Part shown: positions 31,472 to 39,787 of the stretch, piece by piece
Numbering within the stretch: position 1 is the first letter of the stretch
Layout: each line of letters begins with the position of its first letter
Assembly (NCBI RefSeq): GCF_900116685.1
Contig: NZ_FPBL01000006.1
Location: forward strand, 62,001-126,000
Direction: 5' to 3'
DNA: 64,000 nt
Origin: Nitrosomonas eutropha
Lineage (GTDB): Bacteria > Pseudomonadota > Gammaproteobacteria > Burkholderiales > Nitrosomonadaceae
Translations under genes and position numbers: made by a program
Notes under the pieces: generated by a model
The model's database searches: none
Seen by the model: the letters and a program-made list of their open reading frames with translations, nothing else
What the model was told of the DNA's origin: nothing

Positions 31472-33162
31472 CGCAGACGCAGGTCGCCCTGCCAGATCAA
31501 CTGGTAATTGATACAACCCAACTCCGCCAGGCACAGGAACAGGCTGTCATCCATGGCACGTCGCTGATCAAGGTGCTGGAAGAAACCTGGCAGAGCACAC
31601 CGGATGAACTGATAGCTGCACTAAGTAGAGCGCTGCGTATGCCGGTGCTCTCCATGAGCGATTTGCATGCGTTATACCCGGCTTTTGACAAGTTGCCTTT
31701 TGCTCAGGCGGTCAAGCATGAGTGTGTATTGTTGCAAAAACCGGATCAATTATATCTGCTTGCCGTCAGTGATCCGTTTCGGCCGGGTCTGCGTGACTGG
31801 GTGGAAGAATATGTGCCGGTCAATGCGCTGTGGTATCTGGTACATCCGGCAGATCTGGCTGCCTTTTTCGCTCAGCAGGAGCAGAACATGCGGGCGATGG
31901 ACAATGTTCTGTCTTCTACCCGGGAAAACCTGATTCAAACCGGGATTGAGGAGTTGTCGCTCAAAACGATACATGAAGGTACCAGCCAGGTGGTGCGCCT
32001 GGTGCATTCAACCCTGTACGATGCACATAAATCGCAGGCCAGTGACATTCATCTTGAAACCACACCGGGTGCGCTGTCTATCAAATACCGGATTGATGGT
32101 GTATTGACCAGCATCGGTACGATGCAGGGGGCGGATCTGGCTGAACAGGTGATTTCCCGCATCAAGGTAATGTCGGATCTGGATATTGCCGAACGCCGCA
32201 TTCCTCAGGATGGCCGCTTCAAAGTTTCCATCCAGGGCAGGGAAATTGATTTTCGCGTGTCGATCATGCCCAGCATTTTTGGGGAAGATGCGGTGCTGCG
32301 AATTCTGGATCGTCAGGCACTGACCGATCATGTTGAAGGGCTGACACTGAATCAGCTGGGATTCAATGCCACTGCTATTGCCAGCATACGCCGCCTCAGC
32401 GCGGAACCGTATGGCATGCTGCTGGTAACCGGGCCGACCGGCAGCGGCAAAACAACTTCGCTCTATGCTGCCATTTCAGAAGTTAACCACGGCCAGGACA
32501 AAATCATCACCATCGAAGATCCGATTGAATATCAGTTACCTGGTGTGCTGCAGATACCGGTTAACGAAAAAAAAGGGTTAACGTTTGCCCGAGGGCTGCG
32601 TTCAATTTTGCGGCATGACCCCGACAAGATCATGGTGGGAGAAATCCGTGATGCTGAAACCGCACAGATTGCCATTCAGGCCGCGTTGACGGGGCACTTG
32701 GTGTTTACCACAGTGCATGCCAACAATGTGTTTGACGTAATTGGCCGGTTTGCGCACATGGGGGTAGATCCCTACAGCTTTGTTTCGGCGCTGAACGGTA
32801 TCGTGGCACAGCGGCTGGTACGTTTGTTATGTCCAAATTGCATGGTTTCTGAGCAGCCGGATCATCAGATGATCGAAGAATCAGGAATTCCCCTGGAACA
32901 GGCAGAGCAGTTTGATTTCAACTCTGCAAAAGGTTGCGGGCACTGCCGGGGGAGCGGTTATCGCGGGCGCAGCGCCATTGCCGAGATCTTGCTGTTGAAC
33001 GATGAAATCCGCGAGCTAATTATCGCGCAGGCACCCATCCGCCGGATCAAGGAAGCTGCCCGGTTGAATGGCACCCATTTTTTGCGTGAAGCAGCGCTGG
33101 ATATGGTGAAATCCGGGCAAACCAGCTTACAGGAGGCTAATCGTGTCACGGTTGTGGCGTAA
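31468..33162 (+). CDS. gspE: Type II secretion ATPase GspE (PulE/PilB family)
   Basis: Cytoplasmic hexameric ATPase that powers secretion. N-terminal GspE-N domain, then the ATPase core: Walker A GPTGSGKTT (322-330), Asp box IIIEDPIEYQ-like, Walker B LRHDPDKIMVGEIRDAET, His box TGHLVFTTVHANN. A zinc-binding tetracysteine (CPNC ... CGHC) lies at about 453-498. The 564-aa length is usual. TTG start in a 4-nt overlap with gspF; the last 20 nt overlap the next gene, whose AGGAGG site lies inside gspE. Confidence 0.94.
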   Translation: MTQTQVALPDQLVIDTTQLRQAQEQAVIHGTSLIKVLEETWQSTPDELIAALSRALRMPVLSMSDLHALYPAFDKLPFAQAVKHECVLLQKPDQLYLLAVSDPFRPGLRDWVEEYVPVNALWYLVHPADLAAFFAQQEQNMRAMDNVLSSTRENLIQTGIEELSLKTIHEGTSQVVRLVHSTLYDAHKSQASDIHLETTPGALSIKYRIDGVLTSIGTMQGADLAEQVISRIKVMSDLDIAERRIPQDGRFKVSIQGREIDFRVSIMPSIFGEDAVLRILDRQALTDHVEGLTLNQLGFNATAIASIRRLSAEPYGMLLVTGPTGSGKTTSLYAAISEVNHGQDKIITIEDPIEYQLPGVLQIPVNEKKGLTFARGLRSILRHDPDKIMVGEIRDAETAQIAIQAALTGHLVFTTVHANNVFDVIGRFAHMGVDPYSFVSALNGIVAQRLVRLLCPNCMVSEQPDHQMIEESGIPLEQAEQFDFNSAKGCGHCRGSGYRGRSAIAEILLLNDEIRELIIAQAPIRRIKEAARLNGTHFLREAALDMVKSGQTSLQEANRVTVVA

Positions 33163-33988
33163 CCGTATGCAGGTTTTCTTGGCACCCGGCCGGGTCAATC
33201 TGGTGGGTTTTGCCCGTGGGATTAAACCCATACAGCGCTTCAGGCAGTCAGGTACCTGTGGTCAGGCGAATGCTGTAAGCCAGTGGCAGGTCCCCTTGCA
33301 AATGCTGGAGCAGATGATCGGGCAGGTGGATGACAGTTTCAGACGAGGTGCTGAACTGCGCATCACGCTATCCAATTACTTTGTTCGTTATGGTGTTATT
33401 GCACCACAGCCTTCACTGGCGAATCCGGATGAGCTGATGGCTTATGCTGGTTTCCAGATGCGTGAAATCTATGGTGAGCATGTTGATAACTGGGCGCTTA
33501 GCCTTGGCACATGGGATCCCCACGGCGGGACATTGTGCGCGGCCATTGCCCGTGATTTGCAAGTAGAACTGGAAACACTGGCACGGCGTCATGAAACGCT
33601 ACTTGTGCACATAGAGCCCTATCTTGCTGCGGCACTGGATCACTGGTCAAAGCAGCTGAATGACAAGCAGATATGGTTTGTTCTGGTGGAATCGGGGCGT
33701 TTCTGCCTGGTTTCATCGCTTGATGGCGTGTGGCGCGGTGTACGCAATCAGAGAATAGTGGAGAATCTGGAGGAAGAACTGTTATCGGCACTGGCACAGG
33801 AGTCGATCATGTCCGGTTCAGGTCAACTGACAGAGCAGGTTTATGTGTTTGCTCCCGAACTGGTCGGGCCACTTCCTGATGGGCATGGTTCTCGCTGGCA
33901 ATTTGTGCACTTGCCGGATGAAAGCTATCCTGCACCTGCACATTTCCCGTGGATAAAAAGGGTGGATGACAGGCAGCATCATGCGTAG
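33143..33988 (+). CDS. PilM/GspL-like cytoplasmic component of the secretion system
   Basis: A 281-aa protein without a membrane segment, in the place where GspL or PilM sits. Its predicted alternating alpha/beta pattern and stretches such as WALSLGTWDPHGGTLCAAI and IWFVLVESGRFCLVSSLDG are compatible with an actin-like fold, but phosphate-binding motifs are weak, so I rate family membership as tentative. GTG start with a strong AGGAGG 6 nt upstream. It overlaps the following gene by 23 nt, which points to stoichiometric synthesis with its PilN-like partner. Confidence 0.65.
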   Translation: MSRLWRNRMQVFLAPGRVNLVGFARGIKPIQRFRQSGTCGQANAVSQWQVPLQMLEQMIGQVDDSFRRGAELRITLSNYFVRYGVIAPQPSLANPDELMAYAGFQMREIYGEHVDNWALSLGTWDPHGGTLCAAIARDLQVELETLARRHETLLVHIEPYLAAALDHWSKQLNDKQIWFVLVESGRFCLVSSLDGVWRGVRNQRIVENLEEELLSALAQESIMSGSGQLTEQVYVFAPELVGPLPDGHGSRWQFVHLPDESYPAPAHFPWIKRVDDRQHHA

Positions 33989-34517
33989 TCTGAAGCTGAA
34001 TTTCCCCTATCACGGACAGCGGTTCCCGGTGGTCGGTTATATATTGCTGTTGTTAGGCGTTGCATTGCTGCTGAGCGCGGTTTATCAGCTTAAGCAAACC
34101 ATGTCGAAGATCACTTACTGGGAAGCGCGTGAGGTACGTATTACCCAGCAGCAGAAGCATACCAGGCAACCCAGAACGCCAATAGCGCGTATCAACAAAG
34201 CTACACAGCAGGAACTCAAACAGGTAAATGATATTCTGCGTCAGCTCAATTTTCCCTGGGAAGCGTTGTTTGATTCACTGGAGCTGGCCGCCAGTAAGGA
34301 AGTTGCACTGCTGTCGCTGCAGCCCAATGTATCCGGGCGTGCTATCCGTATTTCAGGCGAAGCGAGAAATCTTGCTGGCCTGGTGGAATATGTTCAGGCA
34401 CTGGAACAGGAGCCGGTATTTAGGAATACGTATCTGGCCAGTTATAAAACCAGGCAGGATGATCCGTATCACCCTATTGTTTTTTCAATCATGGCAACGT
34501 GGTACGAATTATTTTAG
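33966..34517 (+). CDS. PilN-like inner-membrane component
   Basis: A 183-aa bitopic protein with a short basic N-terminus, one membrane helix (about residues 22-42: YILLLLGVALLLSAVY), a coiled-coil-like stretch (KATQQELKQVNDILRQLNFPWEALFDSLE) and a ferredoxin-like periplasmic end. This is the PilN (or GspL C-terminal half) layout. ATG 33981 (MRSLKLNF) is an alternative start. It overlaps both neighbours, so expression is tightly coupled. Confidence 0.7.
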   Translation: MTGSIMRSLKLNFPYHGQRFPVVGYILLLLGVALLLSAVYQLKQTMSKITYWEAREVRITQQQKHTRQPRTPIARINKATQQELKQVNDILRQLNFPWEALFDSLELAASKEVALLSLQPNVSGRAIRISGEARNLAGLVEYVQALEQEPVFRNTYLASYKTRQDDPYHPIVFSIMATWYELF

Positions 34518-35056
34518 AAAACTGGCTGATCAGGATACGCTGGCACGTTACCTGTCTGGGTGCTGTCGGCAAGACAGGAGCGGGACTGCTTGTGCTGACG
34601 CTGGTGTTTTTTATGGCGGCCGTATTGCCACAACAGCAGACCTTGAGGGAACTGAAAAACAGGGTGCAAACGGTACAACAACAGGAGCGACCTGATTCTG
34701 TGAAGCAGGCAGGGTTGAGTGATAGCCAAGCCTTGCAGGTTTTTTATGATTTTCTTCCGCGCAGTGATTCCTCCCCGTACTGGATCAGTGAACTTGACAG
34801 GATTGCGCGAGACGGTGGGGTGGAATTGAACAGCAGCGATTACCGGCTGACAATGGAAAAAGAATCCAAACTGATCCGTTATGAGATTCAGTTACCATTG
34901 CGCGGAACTTACCCTGGGATTCGTGCGTTTATTGCGGAAGCGTTGCAGGTGATACCAACACTGGCGCTGGCGGATATCACGATTAAACGTGAAACCGTAC
35001 AGACTGGCCGCGTGGAGGCACGCTTGAATATGTACCTTTATCTGAATGACTATTAG
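34499..35056 (+). CDS. PilO/GspM-like inner-membrane component
   Basis: A 185-aa bitopic protein with one membrane helix (about residues 27-46), a short helical linker (QQQTLRELKNRVQTVQQQ) and a periplasmic domain with a ferredoxin-like pattern (LPLRGTYPGIRAFIAEALQVIPTLAL), as in PilO and GspM. The GTG start lies in the end of the PilN-like gene. Together with the two preceding genes it rebuilds a PilM-N-O platform instead of the usual GspL-GspM. Confidence 0.7.
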   Translation: MVRIILENWLIRIRWHVTCLGAVGKTGAGLLVLTLVFFMAAVLPQQQTLRELKNRVQTVQQQERPDSVKQAGLSDSQALQVFYDFLPRSDSSPYWISELDRIARDGGVELNSSDYRLTMEKESKLIRYEIQLPLRGTYPGIRAFIAEALQVIPTLALADITIKRETVQTGRVEARLNMYLYLNDY

Positions 35057-35171
35057 GAAGGCGCTGATTAAATGGCTGCTTGGATGAGCTGCAGCATTGT
35101 GCGGTGCTTACAGCCTCGCTTATCTACAGGATGTATCTTGTCAGTTGCTGAATCTGATTGTGGGATCTGAT

Positions 35172-35717
35172 ATGGCCAGCACGGCTTATCGGAAATGGAT
35201 GCTCTGGGGTGCTCTGGCGGCTACTGTACTAGCAGCATTGCTGGTTGATGATGAGAGTGAGCAGGTTGTGAATGATGTCGCACAGGCAGTACAGCCGGTA
35301 TCTGGTTCTTCAGGCGACAAGCGCACTGTTGGGCAAACCCGTGAAACACTGCCGGTCGATCAATTGGGGAAACGAAAATTTAGTGCCAGGGCAGATGATA
35401 TATTTGCTGTGACATCTTGGGCGCCGAAACGTACTGCTACAGATAGCATTTTTACCCCGCAAATTCTCCAATCCAGGCAGGAAGAAATCAGGCGGCAGCC
35501 ACCGGCGCCCTCTGCGCCACCATTACAGTTTGAATATCTGGGTCGAGTGGTTGCGGAAGGAAAAACCCGAGTATTTTTGGCCCAGGCAGATCAAAATTAT
35601 GTTGCCGGTGTGGGGGAAAGGATCAATGCGGAATACCGGGTTGACCGGATTCAGGAAGATGCAGTTGAACTGATTTATCTTCCTTTGGGTGTCAGGCAAA
35701 CACTGCTTATCAATTAG
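35172..35717 (+). CDS. PilP/GspC-like periplasmic linker protein
   Basis: A 181-aa protein from ATG 35172 (the frame is open from 35097, but the signal-like N-terminus MASTAYRKWMLWGALAATVL begins here). A membrane anchor (about 8-24) is followed by a disordered linker and a small beta domain at 115-180 (LQFEYLGRVVAEGKTRVFLA, then YRVDRIQEDAVELIYLPLG), the homology-region fold shared by GspC and PilP that docks to the secretin. No PDZ domain follows, so it is a short GspC. It ends 20 nt before the secretin gene. Confidence 0.7.
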   Translation: MASTAYRKWMLWGALAATVLAALLVDDESEQVVNDVAQAVQPVSGSSGDKRTVGQTRETLPVDQLGKRKFSARADDIFAVTSWAPKRTATDSIFTPQILQSRQEEIRRQPPAPSAPPLQFEYLGRVVAEGKTRVFLAQADQNYVAGVGERINAEYRVDRIQEDAVELIYLPLGVRQTLLIN

Positions 35718-35737
35718 AGCTGTCCATAAAGGGTGTC

Positions 35738-38035
35738 ATGAATAGAGGGAGAAATTTTTTTGTGCTGCTGTTGTTTGCATTGATCACTGGTTGTGCAACA
35801 CAAATGACACGAAATCTCTCCTTTCTGGAAGGAAAACAACTGATCGCAGAAGGTCGGCTGGAAGCAGGACTGAGCAAGCTGGAGCAAGCTGCACGTGAGG
35901 AACCAGATAACAGGGAAGTGGGCGCGACTCTGGCTAGAGAACGTGATTCCATCATTGGCCAGATTTTATTCGAGGCAGATAGCTTCCGGCTGGCAGGCAA
36001 TCTGGAGCAGGCGGAACTGGATTATCAACGAGTCCTGGGTGTCAGTGTCAATAATGAACGTGCCCGGGAAGGATTGGAAGCAGTTGAGCTGGAGCGCCGT
36101 CATATTGTGCTGGTGAATCAGGCAAAAGAAGCGCTTGCGCATCATGACGTGGAAGGTGCGGAAAAAATTGTAAGGGGGGTGCTGGCAAATAATCCCATGC
36201 AATCCGAAGCCAGGCAGCTGATCAAGGCGCTCAGTGAACGGATTGCACGGGCCGAGACGTCCGAGTTATCCCTGATCTCCGAGTTCAGCAAGCCGATTAC
36301 CATGGAGTTTCGTGACACACCACTGAAAGCCATATTTGAACTTATTTCCCGCACGGCCGGTATCAATTTTGTGTTTGATCGCAATGTTCAGCAGGAAGCA
36401 ACGGCTTCGATGTTTGTACGGGACAATTCCATTGAAGATGTGCTGAAATTGTTGCTCCTGACCAACCAGCTCGCCTACAAGGTGTTAAACAGCAATACGC
36501 TGTTAATTTATCCGGATACGCCGGCCAAACAAAAGGACTATCAGGAGCTGGTAGTGCGCAGCTTCCACGTTGCCAATACTGATGTCAAACAGATGGTGGC
36601 TATGATCCGTGGGCTGGTCAAGGCGCGTGATATCTACGTTAACGAAAAACTCAACCTGTTTGTGATCAGAGATACGCTGGAGATGATCCGGTTAGTGGAA
36701 CGCCTGGTTGCAATCAATGATTTCCCTGATCCCGAGGTGATGCTGGATGTGGTTGTATTGGAAGTGAAGCGTGACAACACACTGGAGCTGGGGCCGAATA
36801 TGCCTACTTCAGTGACATTTAGCGCCATCCCCGGAGCGGGTGCACCTGCCCAGGTGGCCGCTGATTCAGTGGTGAAAATGAGCATGATCAAGAATGCGGG
36901 ATTCGAAGGTCTGCGGAGTTTCACCATCAGTAACCAGGCAAAAATTGATTTTGGCAGGACACTGACTAATGCAGATGTGCTGGCCAACCCCCGCATTCGC
37001 GTTAAAAGTCGGGAAAAAGCAAAAATCCATATCGGCAACAAGGAGCCGGTGTTCACCGTGACCAATACTGCTAATGTCGGGTCAGCTGCTTCAGCGACTT
37101 ATATTGATGTCGGATTGAAGTTTGAGGTTGAACCAGTTGTCAGGACTAACAATGAGGTAACGCTGAAAGCATTACTGGAGGTCAGCAGTAATCTGGGCGA
37201 GAAGAGATCCGGAGGGGGAGATAATGCGGCCACAGCTATTGTCATCGGTACGCGCACTGCAGAAACGGTGCTGGAACTGCGCGATGGGGAAACACAGGTA
37301 CTTGCCGGATTAATTCAGGACGATCTGAGTCGGGTAAAATCGGGTATTGCCGGATTGACCGAGATCCCGATACTGGGGGATATTTTTTCCAAACAGGTCA
37401 GAAAACATAATAAAACCGAAATAATTTTGCTGATCACGCCGCATATTATCCGTAATGTCGTCCAGCCCAACCATTTTGAGAGTGAATTTTATTCCGGCAC
37501 AGCCAGTGCTGCCGGAAAACTTCCCGTTACTATCCGGAAAACAGCTCCGCAATCACTGGCCATGGAATCCTCGGGCAGTGCATCAGCTGGTGGCTATGCT
37601 GCGTTTGGCCAAGCAGTACGATCTGCCGGATTACCTGGAACGGAATCTGATCCGTTTGAAGAAGCTATCGCCCAGGCAGGAAGTGTTGCGTCACCTTCAC
37701 TGACATTACGGGCACCGGAAAGCGTGGCAATGGGGCGGGAATTTACCGCCACTGTCAGGCTGGTGACATTGAATTCCATGCTATCTGGTGAGTTGAACCT
37801 GATCTATGATCCGGAGGCGCTGGAGCTGATAGATGGCGGAGAAAAATCCGGCATGCGCAACCTGAAATTTGGACGGGATCAACCTACTGGAATGACAGCA
37901 GTATTACGTTTCAAGGTGATCAGTACAAATCCGGGTTCAACTGAAATCACGTTACAGAATCTGCAGGTGCGAGATGAAACCGGGCATGCGGTTGAAGTAG
38001 ATGTGCCACCGACAGCAACCATCCGGATTCAATAA
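35738..38035 (+). CDS. gspD: Secretin with TPR-like N-terminus and cohesin-like C-terminus (GspD)
   Basis: Outer-membrane pore of the secretion system. A lipoprotein signal (ITGC, Cys 19) is followed by helical TPR-like repeats (about 25-175), an STN/N0-like domain (about 190-250, PITMEFRDTPLKAIFELISR), an N1/NolW-like domain (260-330), the secretin barrel (about 375-590, with AGLIQDD and GLTEIPILGDIF), a Ser/Gly-rich linker, and a beta-sandwich at about 655-765 that resembles a cohesin domain (SLTLRAPESVAMGREFTATV ... LIYDPEALEL). The 765-aa protein therefore differs from classical GspD, which lacks both end modules. A built-in lipid anchor would make a separate pilotin unnecessary. Confidence 0.9.
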   Translation: MNRGRNFFVLLLFALITGCATQMTRNLSFLEGKQLIAEGRLEAGLSKLEQAAREEPDNREVGATLARERDSIIGQILFEADSFRLAGNLEQAELDYQRVLGVSVNNERAREGLEAVELERRHIVLVNQAKEALAHHDVEGAEKIVRGVLANNPMQSEARQLIKALSERIARAETSELSLISEFSKPITMEFRDTPLKAIFELISRTAGINFVFDRNVQQEATASMFVRDNSIEDVLKLLLLTNQLAYKVLNSNTLLIYPDTPAKQKDYQELVVRSFHVANTDVKQMVAMIRGLVKARDIYVNEKLNLFVIRDTLEMIRLVERLVAINDFPDPEVMLDVVVLEVKRDNTLELGPNMPTSVTFSAIPGAGAPAQVAADSVVKMSMIKNAGFEGLRSFTISNQAKIDFGRTLTNADVLANPRIRVKSREKAKIHIGNKEPVFTVTNTANVGSAASATYIDVGLKFEVEPVVRTNNEVTLKALLEVSSNLGEKRSGGGDNAATAIVIGTRTAETVLELRDGETQVLAGLIQDDLSRVKSGIAGLTEIPILGDIFSKQVRKHNKTEIILLITPHIIRNVVQPNHFESEFYSGTASAAGKLPVTIRKTAPQSLAMESSGSASAGGYAAFGQAVRSAGLPGTESDPFEEAIAQAGSVASPSLTLRAPESVAMGREFTATVRLVTLNSMLSGELNLIYDPEALELIDGGEKSGMRNLKFGRDQPTGMTAVLRFKVISTNPGSTEITLQNLQVRDETGHAVEVDVPPTATIRIQ

Positions 38036-38043
38036 AGATATCG

Positions 38044-38559
38044 TTGAAAACGATCGTGCAAAAAATATTTCTGGGAAGTCGTCATTTTTGGGTTTGTCGA
38101 GGTTTTACGCTGATCGAAATGATGGTCGTGGTGGCGATCATGGGAATCCTGGCTTCTGCTGCAATGCCGCTAGGTGAAATGGTCGCTAAGCGGGAAAAGG
38201 AGCAGGCGCTGCGTACCGCGTTGCGCCAGATTCGTACAGCGATTGATGTCTACAAGCAGGCGGCGGATGAAGGGCGGGTGGAGAAGAAAGCTGATGAAAC
38301 CGGTTATCCCCGCAAACTGGAAGATCTGGAGATAGGAGTAGACGATACCAAGGACCCGGACAAGAAAAAAATCTTTTTTATGCGCCGGCTGCCGCGTGAT
38401 CCCCTGTTTCCTGATTCTGATGTAATGGCTGCTGAAACCTGGGGTAAGCGCAGTTACGCCAGCTCACCCGATCATCCCGAAGAAGGAGACGATGTTTACG
38501 ATATTTATTCATTGTCGGAAAAGGTGGGGTTGAACGGGATTCCTTATAACCAATGGTAA
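38044..38559 (+). CDS. Pseudopilin, type II secretion (minor)
   Basis: A 171-aa prepilin with leader cut G19/F20 (CRG-FTLIEMMVVVAIMG) and Glu at mature position 5. The globular part has the GspG-like pattern, with TGYPRKLEDLEIG and MRRLPRDPLFP, and ends YNQW, echoing the NW end of GspG. TTG start, 9 nt after the secretin stop. Its place next to two more pseudopilins suggests the minor tip complex, but assignment to GspH, I or J is not possible by eye. Confidence 0.8.
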   Translation: MKTIVQKIFLGSRHFWVCRGFTLIEMMVVVAIMGILASAAMPLGEMVAKREKEQALRTALRQIRTAIDVYKQAADEGRVEKKADETGYPRKLEDLEIGVDDTKDPDKKKIFFMRRLPRDPLFPDSDVMAAETWGKRSYASSPDHPEEGDDVYDIYSLSEKVGLNGIPYNQW

Positions 38560-38648
38560 AATTTTCCGATGAGTTTGTCATAAATCGTTCAAAGCTGTTT
38601 TTTAGTGGTCATAATCTGGTTTATACAGATCAGCCTGACGGACATTTT

Positions 38649-39023
38649 ATGCGGTTGCGTGAGCGTGGGTTTACACTGATTGAGCTGCTGGTTGTCATGA
38701 CAATTATTGCCATTTTGCTCACCATTGTGTCGCCACGTTACTTTACATCCGTTGATCGGGCGAAGGAAACGGTGCTCAGACAGAATCTCGGTATTTTGCG
38801 TGATGCTATCGATAAATATTATGCCGATACTGGCAAATATCCGGCTGATTTGAATCAGCTGGTTGAGGATCGCTATATTCGTGCGGTACCGGTTGACCCG
38901 ATTACTGAGGAAAATGTCTGGGCGGAAATACCGCCTCCTGATCCTGAAATGGAAGGCGTATTTGATGTACATACCATTTCTGACAAGCAGGCGCTGGACG
39001 GGACGTTTTATGAAAAATGGTGA
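38649..39023 (+). CDS. Pseudopilin, type II secretion (minor, short leader)
   Basis: Read from ATG 38649 this gives 124 aa with a 7-residue leader cut at G7/F8 (MRLRERG-FTLIELLVVMTIIA) and Glu at mature position 5. The frame is open from ATG 38553, which would overlap the previous gene by 7 nt and give a 39-residue leader; the short form looks more natural, though the ribosome binding site is weak for both. YYADTGKYPADLNQLV and VPVDPITEENVW are GspG-like. The stop and next ATG overlap as TGATG. Confidence 0.78.
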   Translation: MRLRERGFTLIELLVVMTIIAILLTIVSPRYFTSVDRAKETVLRQNLGILRDAIDKYYADTGKYPADLNQLVEDRYIRAVPVDPITEENVWAEIPPPDPEMEGVFDVHTISDKQALDGTFYEKW

Positions 39024-39559
39024 TGAAACAGACCAGAGAAGAGCAGGGATATATTTATATCTGGATGTTGTTTGCTGTTATGCTGGCGGGCGTGATGCTG
39101 GCTGCAGCCGGATTGGTCTGGCAAACAGAGGCCAGGCGGGAGAAGGAGCAGGAATTACTGTTTGTGGGAGGTCAGTTTAGGCGGGCGATTGAATCTTATT
39201 ACAACGATTCCCAAACTACCGGGGGAGGTGCCGGGCGCTACCCGGAATCGTTGGAACAATTACTTAAAGATGAGCGCTCTCCGGTTGTTAAACGACATCT
39301 TAGAAAAATTTACTATGATCCGATGACCGGCAGCCACAACTGGGGTCTGATCAGGCAGGAGGGCGGAGGAATCATCGGTATTTACAGTTTTTCGACAGAT
39401 GTACCAATCAAGCGGGCCGGTTTCCCGGCGGATTATGCTGCGTTTGAAAATGCCGAGAGTTATCAGAGCTGGAAATTTACCCTGGCTGCCAGTGGCACCG
39501 GAGGACAGGGAGCGCAACAGACCGGTGATCTAAAAAATGTGCCGGGCAGTATGCCTTGA
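39023..39559 (+). CDS. Pseudopilin-like protein lacking the Glu-5 residue
   Basis: A 178-aa protein from ATG 39023 (TGATG overlap with the previous stop; ATG 39017 is a 2-residue longer option). It has a prepilin-like N-terminus EEQG-YIYIWMLFAVMLAGVM, but the mature position 5 is Trp instead of Glu. In type II systems absence of this Glu is typical of GspK, the tip subunit, yet this protein is shorter than GspK and its body resembles GspG-like minor pilins (YPESLEQLLKD, YYDPMTGSHNWGLI). Tip function is inference. Confidence 0.7.
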   Translation: MKQTREEQGYIYIWMLFAVMLAGVMLAAAGLVWQTEARREKEQELLFVGGQFRRAIESYYNDSQTTGGGAGRYPESLEQLLKDERSPVVKRHLRKIYYDPMTGSHNWGLIRQEGGGIIGIYSFSTDVPIKRAGFPADYAAFENAESYQSWKFTLAASGTGGQGAQQTGDLKNVPGSMP

Positions 39560-39672
39560 TGCCAGAATTTCCAAGTGTTTCACTTAATCCATTTACGCAC
39601 GATCAGCCTGCTCCGGATATAAACACCCATCCGTCACCGCAAAATTTTGTGGATCAACCGGCTGATCAGTAA
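39559..39672 (+). CDS. Possible 37-aa protein at the end of the secretion operon
   Basis: A 37-codon frame whose ATG overlaps the stop of the last pseudopilin as TGATG, the same junction used two genes upstream. The product is polar and rich in Pro, Asp, His and Asn (seven Pro in 37 residues), with no membrane segment. No family recognised. The coupled start favours translation; composition alone cannot show that it is real. Confidence 0.35.
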   Translation: MPEFPSVSLNPFTHDQPAPDINTHPSPQNFVDQPADQ

Positions 39673-39787
39673 TCATCTTTTTAAGTAAATAATATTGAAA
39701 CCGGCTGAATATGCCGTAATCACAAGAACCAGGCTTGTTGCTTGAAAGTCTTAGTATAGATAAATAGTTGCCGAAGGCCGATACGAG

